This document shows positions 45,412 to 56,539 of a DNA stretch of 64,000 nucleotides, piece by piece. Each line of letters opens with the position of its first letter. Position 1 is the first letter of the stretch. Below the pieces are notes generated by a model. The model was given only the letters and a program-made list of their open reading frames with translations. It was not told where the DNA came from and searched no databases. A program made the position numbers and the translations under genes. Origin of the DNA: Strigops habroptila (Eukaryota > Chordata > Aves > Psittaciformes > Psittacidae); the NCBI RefSeq assembly GCF_004027225.2, contig NC_044301.2, positions 27,546,612-27,610,611 on the forward strand, written 5' to 3'.

Positions 45412-47377
45412 TCAGCAGAACAGTGACTCTCTGTTAAGGGGCACTGAGGCACCTGTCCGCTGGCCTGAGAGTTAGAAGTATGCTGCCTACTGGGGGCTAG
45501 GATCTGTGGTGTTGCCAAGAGGGTTCCCTGGCTTGTCAGGAGCACAGAGTACTACCCACTTGCTTTTTCATGTGAGTACAAATGACACAAGCCGAGAAAT
45601 AGGTAACATCAAGGAAGACTATAGAGCCCTGGTGAGGCAGGTGAAAAACATTGGTGCCCAAGTCATCTTCTCATCTATCCTAGTGGTTAGTGAAATGGGG
45701 ACAGCCAGAAGCAGATGCATAGTGCAGATCAATGACTGGCTTCGTGGCTGGTGTCGTCAAGGTTTTGGCTTTTATGACAATGGGTTGGGCTTTAGTGATT
45801 GTAGACTGTTAGGGAGGGATGGGATCCACCTGTCTAAAAAGGGCAAGAGAATTTTTGGCTGCAGGCTGATCAATTTGGTGAGATGGTCTTTAAACTGAGG
45901 ACTTGGGGGGTGATGTCCAAAGTGGCAATGCTCATGCTGTTGCTTCCTCTGGGGGAGTAGGTCATACCAACCTGTGCAGTGACAGATGTTCCATGACTGC
46001 CTTTCAAAATGAGGAATGAAGGGCTAACCACATCGAGGTTGTTTATGGTGAATCCTCTCGCACCCCTTCCAGGGAACCTGGTTGTGAAACTACCTCTCTG
46101 ATGTGCCTGTATATGGGAAATAAACAGGATGAGCTGGAAATCTATGTGCAGTCACAGGGCCATGATCTCATTGCAGTTACTGAGACGTGGTGGGATAGCT
46201 CACATGGCTGGAATGTTGTCATGGCTATGTACTTTTTAGAAAGGACAGGTTAGAGAGGTGAGGTGGTGGAGTTGCTCTTTATGTGAGAGAGCAACTGGAA
46301 TGTATTGAGCTCTACCCAAGGACAGATGAATGAATTGAAAGTCTATGGGTGAGCATTAAGGGACAAGCTAATATGGGTGACACTATTGTGGGTGTTTATT
46401 ATAGGATCAGGAGGAGGAACTTGATGAGGCTTTCTATGTGCAGCTGGAAATAGCCTTGTGGTCACAGGCCCTGGTTCTCCTGGGGGACTTCAACTACCCA
46501 GATATTTGTTGGAGGGAAAACACGGCCAAGCACACGCAGTCCAGGAAGTTTCTACAGATAACTGAAGTTAACTTTTTGTTATAAGTGGTGGAGGAGCCAA
46601 CCAGGAAAGGTGTGTTGATGGACCTTGTACTAACAAACCAGGAAGGACTGGTTGAAGACGTAAAGGTTGGGGGCAGCCTTGGCTGTAGCAATCACAGTGG
46701 AACTCAGGGTTCTCTGTGAGGGAAGCAAAAGAGTAACCAGGACTAGAATCCTAAACTTGCAGAGAGAGAAATTCAACCTCTTCAAAGACCTACTTAGTGG
46801 AATCCCATGGGATAGGGCTCTAGAAGGGAAGGGAGTCCAAGAGAGCTGGTCAATATTTCAGCACCACTTCCTCCAAGCCCAAGACCAGTGCATCGCCATG
46901 ATGAAGAAATCAGGCAAAAGGGGCATGAGACCTGCATGGATAAGCAGGGAGCTCCTAGTAAATCTTAAACTCAAGAAGGAAATTTATGGAGGCGGAAAAA
47001 GGGCCAGGCCAAGTGGGAGGATTATAGGAACATCATCAGGGTATGCAGAGATGCAAGAAGGAAGGCAAAGGCCCACTTGTAATTGAGTCTGGCAAAGGAC
47101 ATCAAGGACAACAAGAAGGGCTTCTACAAGTGTATCAATGGCAAAAGGAAGATTAGGGAAACTGTGGGGCCGCTGCTGAATCGGATGGGTGCCCTGGTAA
47201 CAGAAAACACAGAGAAAGTGGAATTACTGAACACCTTCTTTACGTCAGTCTTTACCTCTAAGAATGGCCCTCGGGAGTCCCAGACCTCAGAGGTTAGAGA
47301 TAAAGGCCAGAGAAAGGAAGACTTCCCCCTGGTTGTAGAGGGTTTGGTTAGGGATAGGCTAGACAGACTTATCACCC
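45412..47377 (+). mobile_element. CR1 LINE, interrupted by ERV4 LTR
   Basis: The ORF1 esterase C-terminus is open at 45,506-45,898 (LLFHVSTNDTSREIGNIKED; GRDGIHLSKKGKRIFGCRLI). Broken ORF2 endonuclease pieces follow (46,130-47,090) and then the start of the RT domain (47,083-47,377). The element stops exactly where the ERV4 LTR begins, so its 3' half should lie beyond ERV4, outside the window. Confidence 0.88.
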
Positions 47378-47945
47378 TGTCGTGGTTTAAGCCTAGCCGG
47401 TAACTCGGAACCATGCAGCTGCTCACTCACTCCCCCCCTTCTTCCTCCCCCCACTCCTGGAGGGATGGGGAGGAGAATCAAAAGAACGTAACTCCCACAG
47501 GTTGAGATAAGAACAGTCCAGTAACTAAGGTATAATACAAAACCACTACTACTACCACAAATAATAATAATGATAAGGGAAATAACAAGGGGAGAGGATA
47601 GAACTGCTCACCACCCGCCGACCGATACCCAGGCAACCCGAGCAGTGATCTGGGCCTTCCGGGTAACTCCCCGCAGTTTATATACTGGCCATGACATGCT
47701 GTGGTATGGAATACCCCTTTGGCTAGTTTGGGTTAGGTGTCCTGTCTCTGCTTCCTCCTGGCTTCCCCTCCTCCCTGGCAGAGCATGAGAGACTGAGAAA
47801 GTCCTTGGTTGGAGTAAACATTACTTAGCAACAACTAAAAACATCAGTGTTCTCAGCGTTGTTCCCAGGCTGAAAGTGAAAACCACAGCACTGCACCAGC
47901 TACTAAGAAGGAGAAAAAATGACTGCTATAGCTGAACCCAGGACA
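47378..47945 (-). mobile_element. ERV4 3' LTR
   Basis: This 568-bp LTR has TGTCCTGGGTTCAGC at its minus-strand start and CCACGACA at its end, preceded by the purine tract ending GGGGTGGATAC. It interrupts the CR1 on its left. Confidence 0.88.
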
Positions 47946-49126
47946 GTATCCACCCCTTATTCCATACCATATATGTTATGCTCAGATCACACATTTTTCA
48001 ATATTCCATCGATTTTGTCTCATATATATATACACTCACACCCACACACAAAGAGAGAGATATCATTCCTTAGTCCATGGACCAATCCCTGTAAAGTTGC
48101 TGAATTCATCCAGTCCATGATGTCAGGCTCCATCTCTTGTAATAGTCTTTCAGGGCAGGAGGGATGGTGTGTAGTGTTGGGTTGTTGCCTGCTGATGACA
48201 CCGCTGAACTCGTCTGGTCACTGCTGAGCTCATCTGGTTTCCTCAAAATTCATTCTTTGTTGAGGTGATGATCGGAGGGAAGTCAGGGTCAGTTGCTGGT
48301 GACCTGAAGATATCTAGCTGGTGGGCTATAAAAGTGTTATAGAGCAGGCAACAGCATACAATTGAGTTCATTGGCTGTTTTCCCCCAAAATCAAATCCCC
48401 TTGAGGTACACATCGGACTTCCCCATCTTCCCGCATTACCCAGCAAGTATATCCAGGTCCCTGAGCGAAAGCAACCCCACGAGTGGGTTAGCCTTTACCT
48501 GAAGCAGGAATAACCCAGACTGTCTTCCCAAACAAATTCTTTATGTGCACCACAGGAACTTTATCCCCCTCTAGAGTATATAAAAGATCCCCTCGTGTTG
48601 ACCAACCAGGTGGCTTTTGGTAAATGTGTATCCCAGTGTTTGAAAGTCCCACCACCCATTGCTCTCAGTGTAGTTTTTAACAGTCCATTGTACCTTTCAA
48701 TTTTCCCAGAGGCTGGTGCATGGTAGGGGATGTGATATACCCACTCAATGCCATGCTCTTTGGCCCAAGTGTCTATGAGGTTGTTCCGGAAATGAGTCCC
48801 ATTGTCTGACTCAATTCTCTCTGGGGTGCCATGTCACCACAAGACTTGTTTCTCAAGGCCCAGGAGAGTGTTTGGGGCAGTGGTGTGGGGCACAGCATAT
48901 GTTTCCAGCCATCCAGTGGTTGCTTCCAACACGGTAAGAACATGGCACTTGCCTTGGCGGGTTGGTGGGAGTGTGATCTAGTCAGTCTGCCAGGCCTGCC
49001 CGTATTTGTACTTCAGCCATCGTCCTCCATACCAGAGAGGCTTTAACTGCTTGGCTTGCTTAATTGCAGCACATGTTTCACATTCGTGAATAACCTGGGG
49101 AATAGTGTCCATTGTTAAGTCCACCC
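47946..49126 (-). pseudogene. ERV4 integrase C-terminal part and 3' non-coding region
   Basis: The minus-strand sequence matches ERV1 8,330-9,510 over its whole length: the ESDNGTHFRNN region at about 48,800, the PASGKIE region at about 48,720, and the tail to the polypurine tract. Stops are present. At 49,126 the sequence is cut by ERV5 and resumes at 57,121. Confidence 0.8.
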
Positions 49127-49555
49127 TGACGAGACGGACAATATCGGACTCCAAGCAACTCTATAAGAGTTATAGTTGAAGACCTTTATTTGAATCATCT
49201 GCTCCAATATATATCCTTAAGCCCTTTTATCACACGCCTTAAGCATAGCTGATCGGTTACATTTGCTTTCCATGCACCATTCACGCGCTCTAAGCTATAC
49301 ATGATTGGTTGGCTAGCTGTACTGCGTTACCGCCCACTTCCTGGTTATTGCAATTGTCCATCCTGTTTTTGTTCTTGCTTCGTTGCTTATCTTCCTCATT
49401 CCACGTCCTTATCTTCCTCATTCCACGTCCTCAAGTGTCTTTAGATGCGCTTCAGGGTCGGGCCTATGTGACTTCTGTCAAGTACATGACTCTTGCACAG
49501 GGTCTACTCCATTTCCATATAAGCATGCCCATTTTCTTCTAGAAAGGATCCCACA
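49127..49555 (-). mobile_element. ERV5 3' LTR
   Basis: This 429-bp LTR runs (minus strand) from TGTGGGATCC to GTCTCGTCA. U3 has a 22-bp tandem duplication (49,386-49,429). A TATA-like GGATATATATTGG and an AATAAA (49,185-49,190) lie close together near the end, implying a very short R. The last 17 codons of env run into U3. Confidence 0.92.
49386..49429 (-). repeat. Tandem 22-bp U3 duplication (3' LTR)
   Basis: There are two perfect copies of a unit whose minus strand contains GGAATGAGGAAGATAAG: an ETS-type GGAA and a GATA-type AGATAAG. The same duplication is in the other LTR at 56,951-56,994. Confidence 0.9.
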
Positions 49556-50859
49556 CTTCCCCCTTTTTGTTTATCTTGCAGTAACCAGACTGTCTTTATG
49601 ACTTGTTGCATTTTTTGTACAGCACATTGGATTATGCATGGTATAATAATGATCACCATCAATAACACACCCAGAATGATGATACTTTGCTTAAGCAACT
49701 CTTTGAGCCATCCTGTTATGCCCCATTTTCCTAGCCATTCATCCCATGGTGAACTTTGGACCTGTAGTAATTTCATGTTGTCACATAAATTTTGTAAGCT
49801 TTTATGTATAGATTCTGAATGATCCGATAAGTTCATACAACACATTCCTTCAAAATCTTCACACCCATGTCCATGGGCCAATAACAGAAAATCAATAGCA
49901 GCCCGATTTTGTAATGTGGCGTGTCGAACACTATCCACATCAACGACTAGACTAGATAAAATGGCCGACGTTATGTTAAGTTGGATGGAAGCCCAACAAG
50001 CCAAACGGTGTATGTCAGCCAGAGCCTTTCCTGCAGCTAATTGAGGCCATAAAAAGGCAGCTAAGAATCTGGCTGTATGGTCCCATATATGTAGGTTAGG
50101 GTTACAGTTTGGTCCTAACTGAGTAAGGGATCGTTTACCGCAAAGACCTATCGTAGAACTATTTTTTATATCCTTTAATAAATTTTTCATAGTTGGGCTA
50201 AATAATGTCAATTTTCCCAAATAACACGGACCCCCAAATGCCATGGCTGGTATTCCTGGCCATGCACGATCTCCACATATGAGAAAGTAGCCCGGAGGCA
50301 GTTTTCTGTGGTTCGTATCATAGTACGGGCCATTAAAAACGCTGCCATTGCAATAGGCCGTGACATTTTGATAAATGTCCGAGTTTGATGACACAGTGGT
50401 AGCGGGATGATTGGGGTCGGAAAATGATGCGAAAGTCACACATCCTGATGAGTTGTCAGAACCCAAGATTTGCAATTCCTGAAAAGGGATACTGGATTGG
50501 TTCAGATTTTTTATAAACAAAAGATTGAGTATGCTAAAATTGCTACAGGGAGAGGACCCACACGTTGAATGCTCTGAACTGGATATAGTGCTAAGCCCTG
50601 AATCGAGTGCAGTGCTATTTAATAATGCCTCGTTTCCCACAAATCCCTTGAAATCCGAAGGTATGAAGTATGGGATTCCAATAAGACATGTGTGAAATGG
50701 GTTCCCTACTTGCGTTAATGCTAAGCAAAACTCCATATTACCTGTTTGATTAGCCCATGTTAGCCACATATTTTGGTGTGTGTCAAAGGCTATATGCAAA
50801 CTTGCTACTAGCGGCGCCACAAGCATCGTTATCACAATCATAGTCGATATGATTTTCAT
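49504..50859 (-). CDS. env: ERV5 Env, complete open reading frame
   Basis: The frame opens at ATG 50,859-50,857, overlaps the upstream small ORF stop as ATGA, and runs 451 codons. It has an N-terminal signal peptide (MKIISTMIVITMLVAPLVAS) and an SU part with about eight N-glycosylation sites. A basic CGKRS site is followed by a cysteine-bracketed hydrophobic segment (FLAAFLWPQLAAG), which looks like an internal fusion peptide. The TM heptad region contains HGCEDFEGMCC (CX6CC), and a membrane anchor (SIIILGVLLMVIIIIPCIIQ) precedes a ~45-residue tail. This organisation is alpharetrovirus-like. No classical RXXR furin site is obvious. The frame is intact although pol is broken. Confidence 0.9.
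   Translation of the reverse strand: MKIISTMIVITMLVAPLVASLHIAFDTHQNMWLTWANQTGNMEFCLALTQVGNPFHTCLIGIPYFIPSDFKGFVGNEALLNSTALDSGLSTISSSEHSTCGSSPCSNFSILNLLFIKNLNQSSIPFQELQILGSDNSSGCVTFASFSDPNHPATTVSSNSDIYQNVTAYCNGSVFNGPYYDTNHRKLPPGYFLICGDRAWPGIPAMAFGGPCYLGKLTLFSPTMKNLLKDIKNSSTIGLCGKRSLTQLGPNCNPNLHIWDHTARFLAAFLWPQLAAGKALADIHRLACWASIQLNITSAILSSLVVDVDSVRHATLQNRAAIDFLLLAHGHGCEDFEGMCCMNLSDHSESIHKSLQNLCDNMKLLQVQSSPWDEWLGKWGITGWLKELLKQSIIILGVLLMVIIIIPCIIQCAVQKMQQVIKTVWLLQDKQKGGSVGSFLEENGHAYMEME
49556..49568 (-). promoter_or_regulatory. ERV5 polypurine tract
   Basis: Minus-strand AAAAAGGGGGAAG is immediately followed by the TGTGGG start of the 3' LTR. It lies inside the env coding frame. Confidence 0.85.
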
Positions 50860-51260
50860 TTTGTCTTTCGTTTCCACGCAAATCTTTTTATACACTTAAT
50901 TTTGGTCTGTTCCCATCTATCGGACGGAACTTCCCCTATGTATGGAACCAATAACGGATGGGAGCATTCAATGCCCCGTACAGTTATTAATTCTTTATTT
51001 TGATCCCTCGCCTGTCGTCGTAATTGTAACTCTGCATTATAGTAACGGTGGTTGGGGTATGGCTCGTGGCCTGTAACTAACAGTAATCGTGCTAACTGTC
51101 TTACTTGCTGTTGCAATTGTTCTTCACATCTCCCACAATGGCTTCGACTTAGGGACGCACGAACCCAAGCCTTATGTTTACATTTGACACATTCATAAAG
51201 AATCCATGGTTCACACGTTTGACATGTAGGACAAGTCTTACGATTAAGTTGGGGATTCAT
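50856..51260 (-). CDS. ERV5 cysteine-rich small ORF between pol and env
   Basis: ATG is at 51,260-51,258, overlapping the last codons of pol, and TGA is at 50,858-50,856, overlapping the env ATG (ATGA). The 134 residues are in a frame of their own. The N-terminal 50 residues hold paired cysteines: CPTCQTC, CVKCKHK and HCGRC, like a small zinc ribbon. A Gln/Arg/Leu-rich helix-like stretch follows (EEQLQQQVRQLARLLLVTGH), and the end is strongly basic (KCIKRFAWKRKTK). I do not recognise it. It could be an accessory regulator or an env leader read by coupled translation. It has no stop or frameshift. Confidence 0.75.
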   Translation of the reverse strand: MNPQLNRKTCPTCQTCEPWILYECVKCKHKAWVRASLSRSHCGRCEEQLQQQVRQLARLLLVTGHEPYPNHRYYNAELQLRRQARDQNKELITVRGIECSHPLLVPYIGEVPSDRWEQTKIKCIKRFAWKRKTK

Positions 51261-53875
51261 CAACAGCGTCTGTTGTTTGCTTCCATGGCTTTACCCACTT
51301 TGCTGGCACCCAGCGAGTTCCTTTATCTGTAATGACACAAGCGTAACCCCTTCCCCACGTTAGTAATCGCACAGGACCTTCCCATTGTCCTGTGTATAGA
51401 TCTTTTATTTGTACCTTCACTTCTGCTTCTTGGCCTATTTGACCAACATCTGATTGAAGACCTCTTAGGTGTTTTATTATAGGAGGAATGTCCTCATCTC
51501 TGGGTAAACTTAAAAAATTTAAGACATATACTGCCTTTTGTATTCTTTCATGTGGTGTTAATCCTTCTTCTCCCCCTTTTTGTTTAGCAAGTTGGCGTTT
51601 GAGGGTTTGATTCGTTCGTTCTATGATGGCTTGTCCTGTTGGGGAGTGTGGGATACCTGTGATATGCTTAATACCCCAAGTTTGAAAAAACTCTGCCATG
51701 GATTTGCTAACATATCCTGGGCCATTGTCTGTTTTCACTTCTTTTGGCACTCCCAGCGCCATAAAGGCAGATCGGAGGTGTCGTTTAACATGTCTAGATG
51801 TTTCCCCGGTTTGAGCAGTTGCCCAGACCGCATGAGAAAAGCAATCAATAGAGACATGAACATATTTCAATCTTCCAAATTCAGAAACATGGGTTACTTC
51901 CATTTGCCAAAGATGGAGGGCGTGAATGCCTCTAGGATTTATTGTTCCAACCATAACAGGCCCCAGTTGTCGACAATCTGGGCACGATTGAACAATTCCT
52001 TTCACATCTGTCAATGAAATTTGATATTGTTTGGATAAAACTTTTGCTGACTGATGAAAAAAGTGATGGGACTGTACTGCTTGTCCCCTGCGATCTGGCA
52101 ATGGGCCTGCCCAAACTGGTGCAACCAGTTTGTCTGCCATCAGATTGCCTTGGCTTAATTCTCCCGGTAAGGTAGTATGACTTCGTATATGTGTGATATA
52201 ATAAGGTTCTGTACGCTGTTCTAATAGGTGCCAGAGAGTTTTAAATTGTTGGTATAAGTCTTCCTGATTAACATGCCTCAACGTTGCTCTTTCCATACGG
52301 CGTACTACTCTTACCACATATAATGAATCAGAAACCACATTCGATGGCTTAGTTGCCCACCATTTAAAGGCTTCAATGACCACCTGTAATTCAATTTTCT
52401 GAACCGACCCTTCCTTTTTGATCATTATATGTTTCCATGTTCCATCTTCTTTCCATACGACCGCACCTTTCCCAGAGCGACCACCACCGTCCATGAACAC
52501 TGTACAACCCAGCATGGGCTTCTCACTGCACTTTGGTTTTTCTTCCAAACCCCATTCATATAGGAAGGTAAATAACTTATGTGGTGGATAATGTACTTTT
52601 ATATCACCCGGAAAGCCTTGTAACGCTAGTTGAATGGTTAAAGAGTTTTGAATTGCCCAATTCAAATAGTCCATTTGTAATGGTATTAAGATTGTCCCTG
52701 GTTCTTGGCCGCTGATTTCCACTATTCTTGCTCTGCCTTATATTATTACATTTCCAATACTTTCCAATGGGGTACTTATTGTTTTTCGTGGTTGAGAGGG
52801 TAAAAAAATCCATTCTAAAATTTTTAGCGGTTCCTTTTCCTCTGTTATCCATTGCATAATGACTCCATATGGTTGCTCTTGTTGATTAATGATCGCCAAT
52901 ATAATTGGTTCCAAATAGACTCGTCTATCGGCATGCGAAGTTGTAACTCTTCTCATTATGGCCTGTAACACCTCCCCTAGCTCTCATAGTCAATTGCCTT
53001 GGGGCGTTGATATCACCTGGGCCCCTCAACAATTCTATTAATGGGGCAAGGTCTTCACTTGAAATTCCACATATAGTACGAATCCAATTTAAATCTCCCA
53101 CTAATTTCTGAACATCATTGAGGGTCCTTATTTCAGTTCTAATTTTCAAGTTTTGTGGATTAATTTGAGTTTTTGTTATTTCTCACCCTAAATATTTCCA
53201 CGGTTCTGTCTCCTGTACCTTTTCGGGTGCTATTTGCAATCCTTTCTTTTCCATTGAGCTAATAAGATCCCTTTTAATAGTTTCTTTGTCCATATCCTTC
53301 CCCGCTATTAAAATGTCATCCATATAATGGTAAATAATAAGTTGGGGCCAGCGTAGTCTAATGGGCTGTAAGGCCCATGCTACATATATTTGGCACATTG
53401 TTGGCGAGTTTTTCATGCCTTGCGGCAAGACAGTCCAGTGATACCTTTTCATTGGTTCTGCTTTGTTGACACTTGGGACTGAGAATGCAAATCGTTCTGC
53501 ATCCTCTGGGTCTAAAGGGATTGTGAAGAAGCAATCCTTGAGATCAATTATGATGATATCCCAGTTTTTTGGAATCATGCTGGGGGAGGGCAGACCTGGC
53601 TGCAGCGCCCCCATATTTTTAATGACTTCATTCACCTTCCTTAAATCATGTAATAATCTCCATTTCTCATTCTTTTCCGGAATCACAAAAACTGGGGTAT
53701 TCCAGGGGCTTGTAGTTGGCCGAATATGGCCTAGTTGTAATTGTTCCTGCACTAATTCTTGTAGTTTTGTGACCTTTTCCTGAGTGAGTGGCCATTGATC
53801 AACCCAAACAGGATCGTTTGTTTTCCAGTGCAGTTTGAGTATTGGTCGCTCATCAATGGCCGTTATTAAAAATCC
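51244..53875 (-). pseudogene. pol: ERV5 pol (RT-RNase H-integrase), broken
   Basis: The frame starts at the -1 shift site 53,869-53,875. RT motifs are LLHDLRKVNEV, DLKDCFFTIPL, VLPQGMKNSPTMC and YHYMDDILIAG. A TAG at 53,183-53,185, an indel near 52,960-52,980 and a TAA at 52,738-52,740 break it. The last 492 codons are open. RNase H keeps FMDGGG, IELQ, VSDSLYV and MADKLV. The integrase zinc finger is HHFFHQ... CPDC, and the core has KTDNGPGY and GQAIIERTN, with the first acidic residue as Glu in WQMEVTH instead of Asp. The C-terminal GPVRLLTWGRGYACV domain is betaretrovirus-like. Confidence 0.9.
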
Positions 53876-54672
53876 TCATTAATTCTTTCGGTGAAGATTT
53901 TTACATTTAGCTGGCTTAAGACATCTCTTCCTAGTAAATTGAGTGGAATTGGTGCTACATATGGCCTTACTGTACAACAATTACCATCCTTATCGGCACA
54001 AGATATTATCTCTGTGCTTTGTCGGACTCTGGATAGTCCTCCGACTCCCATGACTCCCTGCGCTGGACAATAGAGAGGCCATTGTTGAGGCCAAGAGGAT
54101 TCTGAAAAGATCGTTACATCGGCACCTGTGTCAAGAAGCATATCCTTAATATATGTACGATCGGGTTCCTTAGGATTCCAAATTTTAATCTTTACTATAG
54201 GCTTTCGCCGTCCTATGTCCATAGCCAAATAGATTTCAGGTTGCCCTGTAGATCCGAATCCTTTTTCTCCCCTCATCTCATTTTTGTCAAGTTTGACTTG
54301 TGCTTTAAATGGCACTAACTGTGCGATTTTACTATTTGCTGGTATGTTGACTGGAGGGGAAGGTGTCCATACCGTAATTTGAATTTGACCTTTAAAGTCA
54401 CTATCAATTACTCCTGGTAGGACAAAGATTCCCCTTTTTGTTGTCGATGATCTACCTAATAATAATGTGCTTAACCCATAGCCTAATGGTCCATGTGTAG
54501 TTGATTTAATACATTGGACCGTCGTACACCACAACGTTGTTTCTATTGCTGTTTCCACGTCCACTCCGGCACTTCCTGTGGTGCTGGCGCAGAGGTGAGC
54601 CAAGCAGCCTGATTCTCCCGTCCCATTTGTATCTTGGCGCGGGACGTCGGCGCGCTCTGCTGATAGTTTCCC
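53866..54672 (-). CDS. pro: ERV5 pro frame: dUTPase plus aspartic protease
   Basis: The frame is open from the GGGAAAC shift site to TAA 53,866-53,868. The dUTPase part has GSAGVDVE, GLSTLLLGRSSTTKRGIFVL and PGVIDSDFKGQIQI. The retropepsin part has LLDTGADVTIF and ends with NLLGRDVLSQL. dUTPase fused to protease in its own frame is the betaretrovirus arrangement. In dUTPases the GRSS and PGVID motifs bind dUTP; both are present. It is intact as read, but needs frameshifting from a damaged gag. Confidence 0.88.
   Translation of the reverse strand, partial: GKLSAERADVPRQDTNGTGESGCLAHLCASTTGSAGVDVETAIETTLWCTTVQCIKSTTHGPLGYGLSTLLLGRSSTTKRGIFVLPGVIDSDFKGQIQITVWTPSPPVNIPANSKIAQLVPFKAQVKLDKNEMRGEKGFGSTGQPEIYLAMDIGRRKPIVKIKIWNPKEPDRTYIKDMLLDTGADVTIFSESSWPQQWPLYCPAQGVMGVGGLSRVRQSTEIISCADKDGNCCTVRPYVAPIPLNLLGRDVLSQLNVKIFTERINEDF
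53869..53875 (-). promoter_or_regulatory. Pro-pol -1 frameshift heptamer (GGATTTT)
   Basis: G GAT TTT is in the pro frame one codon before its TAA stop, and the pol frame is the -1 frame from here. It is close to the known betaretroviral pro-pol site GGATTTA. Confidence 0.75.
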
Positions 54673-56539
54673 AGCAGCGTCCCATCTTTGCTAAATTTGG
54701 ATCGGCATTCATTTGCCCGATGGCCTGGCTTACCGCATTTATAACATTCCATGGCTGCTTGGTTCCCCTTTGGGGCCTCTTTTAGGGGCTTGCCGGCTCC
54801 CCGTTTACTCTTACACTGTGCTTTAAATGACCAGCTTTCCCACACAAGAAACATCTCTTGTCTGCACTACCTCTGACCAGCGACCTGATTGCCGCCTCAA
54901 AGGCCTGTGCTTGAAGTTCTGCATTGTGCTCGGCAGTACCAACACGATTGCACGCTTCTACCATTTGCACTAGAGATACATCACGAGGCAATGTTAATAA
55001 TATCCGCTTACACGGCCCATTCGCGTTTTCTACTGCTAAGTTCATTAACAATGCTGATTTCGCATCCGCGTTAGTTAGTACCTTATCTAACGCCTCCCGC
55101 AAGCGATCTATAAAGGCCATATAAGGTTCCTCTTTCCCCTGCCTAATTTGTGTATAGGAGGGCTGTACCTTCCCCTCCTGAGGAATGGTTTTTAGCACTG
55201 CAAGTGCTAGCTTGGCCGTCAGCTGCAGGGCTTCTACTGGTAAATGAGCTTGCAATTGAACACTAATAAATGGCCCCTGTCCTGTAAGCTGTTCGTAAGT
55301 GATCATCCTTAACGGATCTCCATCCTGTCTTTCCAGATTCTTTAAACCTTCCACTTCACAATGTCTATGCCATCTATCTTGCCACAGCAATTTCTGTGTG
55401 GGTGTTAGAATCATCTCAACTAACTGTCTGCAATCTCCCGGGGTTAAGATGTTTCCCGTAAAAACATTATCAAGCAGAGCTTGGGTAAATGGCGCTTGCA
55501 AACCATAGGTTTGGACCGACTTTCTGATCTCCTTTATCAAATCCCAATGAAAGGACGTCCATTGATTTGGTCCATTCGCAACCAATGTTACTGGATATGC
55601 AGACATTATCGGTCCGGGATCAAGAATCTCCCCCTCGCGCCATGCGGCCGCATATACCTCCTCCCATCTTTTCCACGGGTTCCACCCCCCTTTATTCCCC
55701 GATTCCCTACCACCCCCTGGACTCTCTGAATCGCTCCCAGAACTTCCCCAGTCATCGTCATCCGGTAAAGGTGGATACGAATCGGGTCGGTCGTTCTTTG
55801 CAGCTGACAGCTTCTTATCGCCTCCTTCCCTGGTTGCCTTCTTCCGGGGAGCGGACAGTTGTGGCGCCTCTTGCTTTTGTGCAGGTCCACATGGGCAACG
55901 AGTACTGCAATTCTGGCATACAGTTGGGCAATCCTTTAAAACCATCTCTTGCAGCATTTCTAAGAGCAGTCTGTCAGGTTGTTTCACCAATTCCGACAGA
56001 TGTTTCAAGTCCCCTTCTCCAATTTCTTCATCTTGTGATTCTGTATGGGGTTCCTCCGGCGGTGCAGTTGGGATTATATCGGTCTCATTTTTACTATTCT
56101 CCTCTTCCCGTCGCTCATTAGTGGACTCGACAATTGGGGCAAATATGGTCGGGATGGTAATAAATGAGTTAGAGTCGCCTGGCCTCTGAATTGGTGGTGG
56201 AGCTAGAGCATCGTTCATACTTTCGGCCGCTTTCCACTCGGCTTTCATAGCTGTTAGAGTTTGTGTGACTAATCGCCAGGCTGTGGCGATCTCGGCAGCG
56301 ACTTTGTCACCCTTACCTGTTGCATCCCAAATCTTCTTGCCCACGTCAGTCCAAGTCTCCGGCTTAAATGCCAGTGCAGGGTCGGGGGCAAAACCCTGAT
56401 TCCGACACCACCGCAATAGTCTTCTTAAGGTGGTTTCCTCATATTTTATCCCTCTCTTAGAGAGTATATGTAGCAAGATCCTAACAATTGCTCCCTCTTC
56501 TTGACTCAAATTCTGACCTATGCTACCCTGGCTGCTCAC
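54543..56539 (-). pseudogene. gag: ERV5 gag
   Basis: The main frame has 585 codons (54,782-56,539). It has a matrix-like N-terminus, a proline/acid-rich linker, and capsid with a major homology region-like segment (IRQGKEEPYMAFIDRLREAL). The first zinc knuckle is CFLCGKAGH..., and a single-base loss near 54,818-54,824 shifts the frame before its last cysteine. The other frame holds a complete second knuckle (CYKCGKPGHRANEC) and runs to 54,543. There is no in-frame ATG at the start: the frame opens on GTG at 56,539 next to a separate short ATG frame. Confidence 0.88.
54666..54672 (-). promoter_or_regulatory. Gag-pro -1 frameshift heptamer (GGGAAAC)
   Basis: G GGA AAC is in the nucleocapsid frame. 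The -1 frame from here is open through the dUTPase-protease. GGGAAAC is a standard betaretroviral gag-pro slippery site. Confidence 0.85.
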
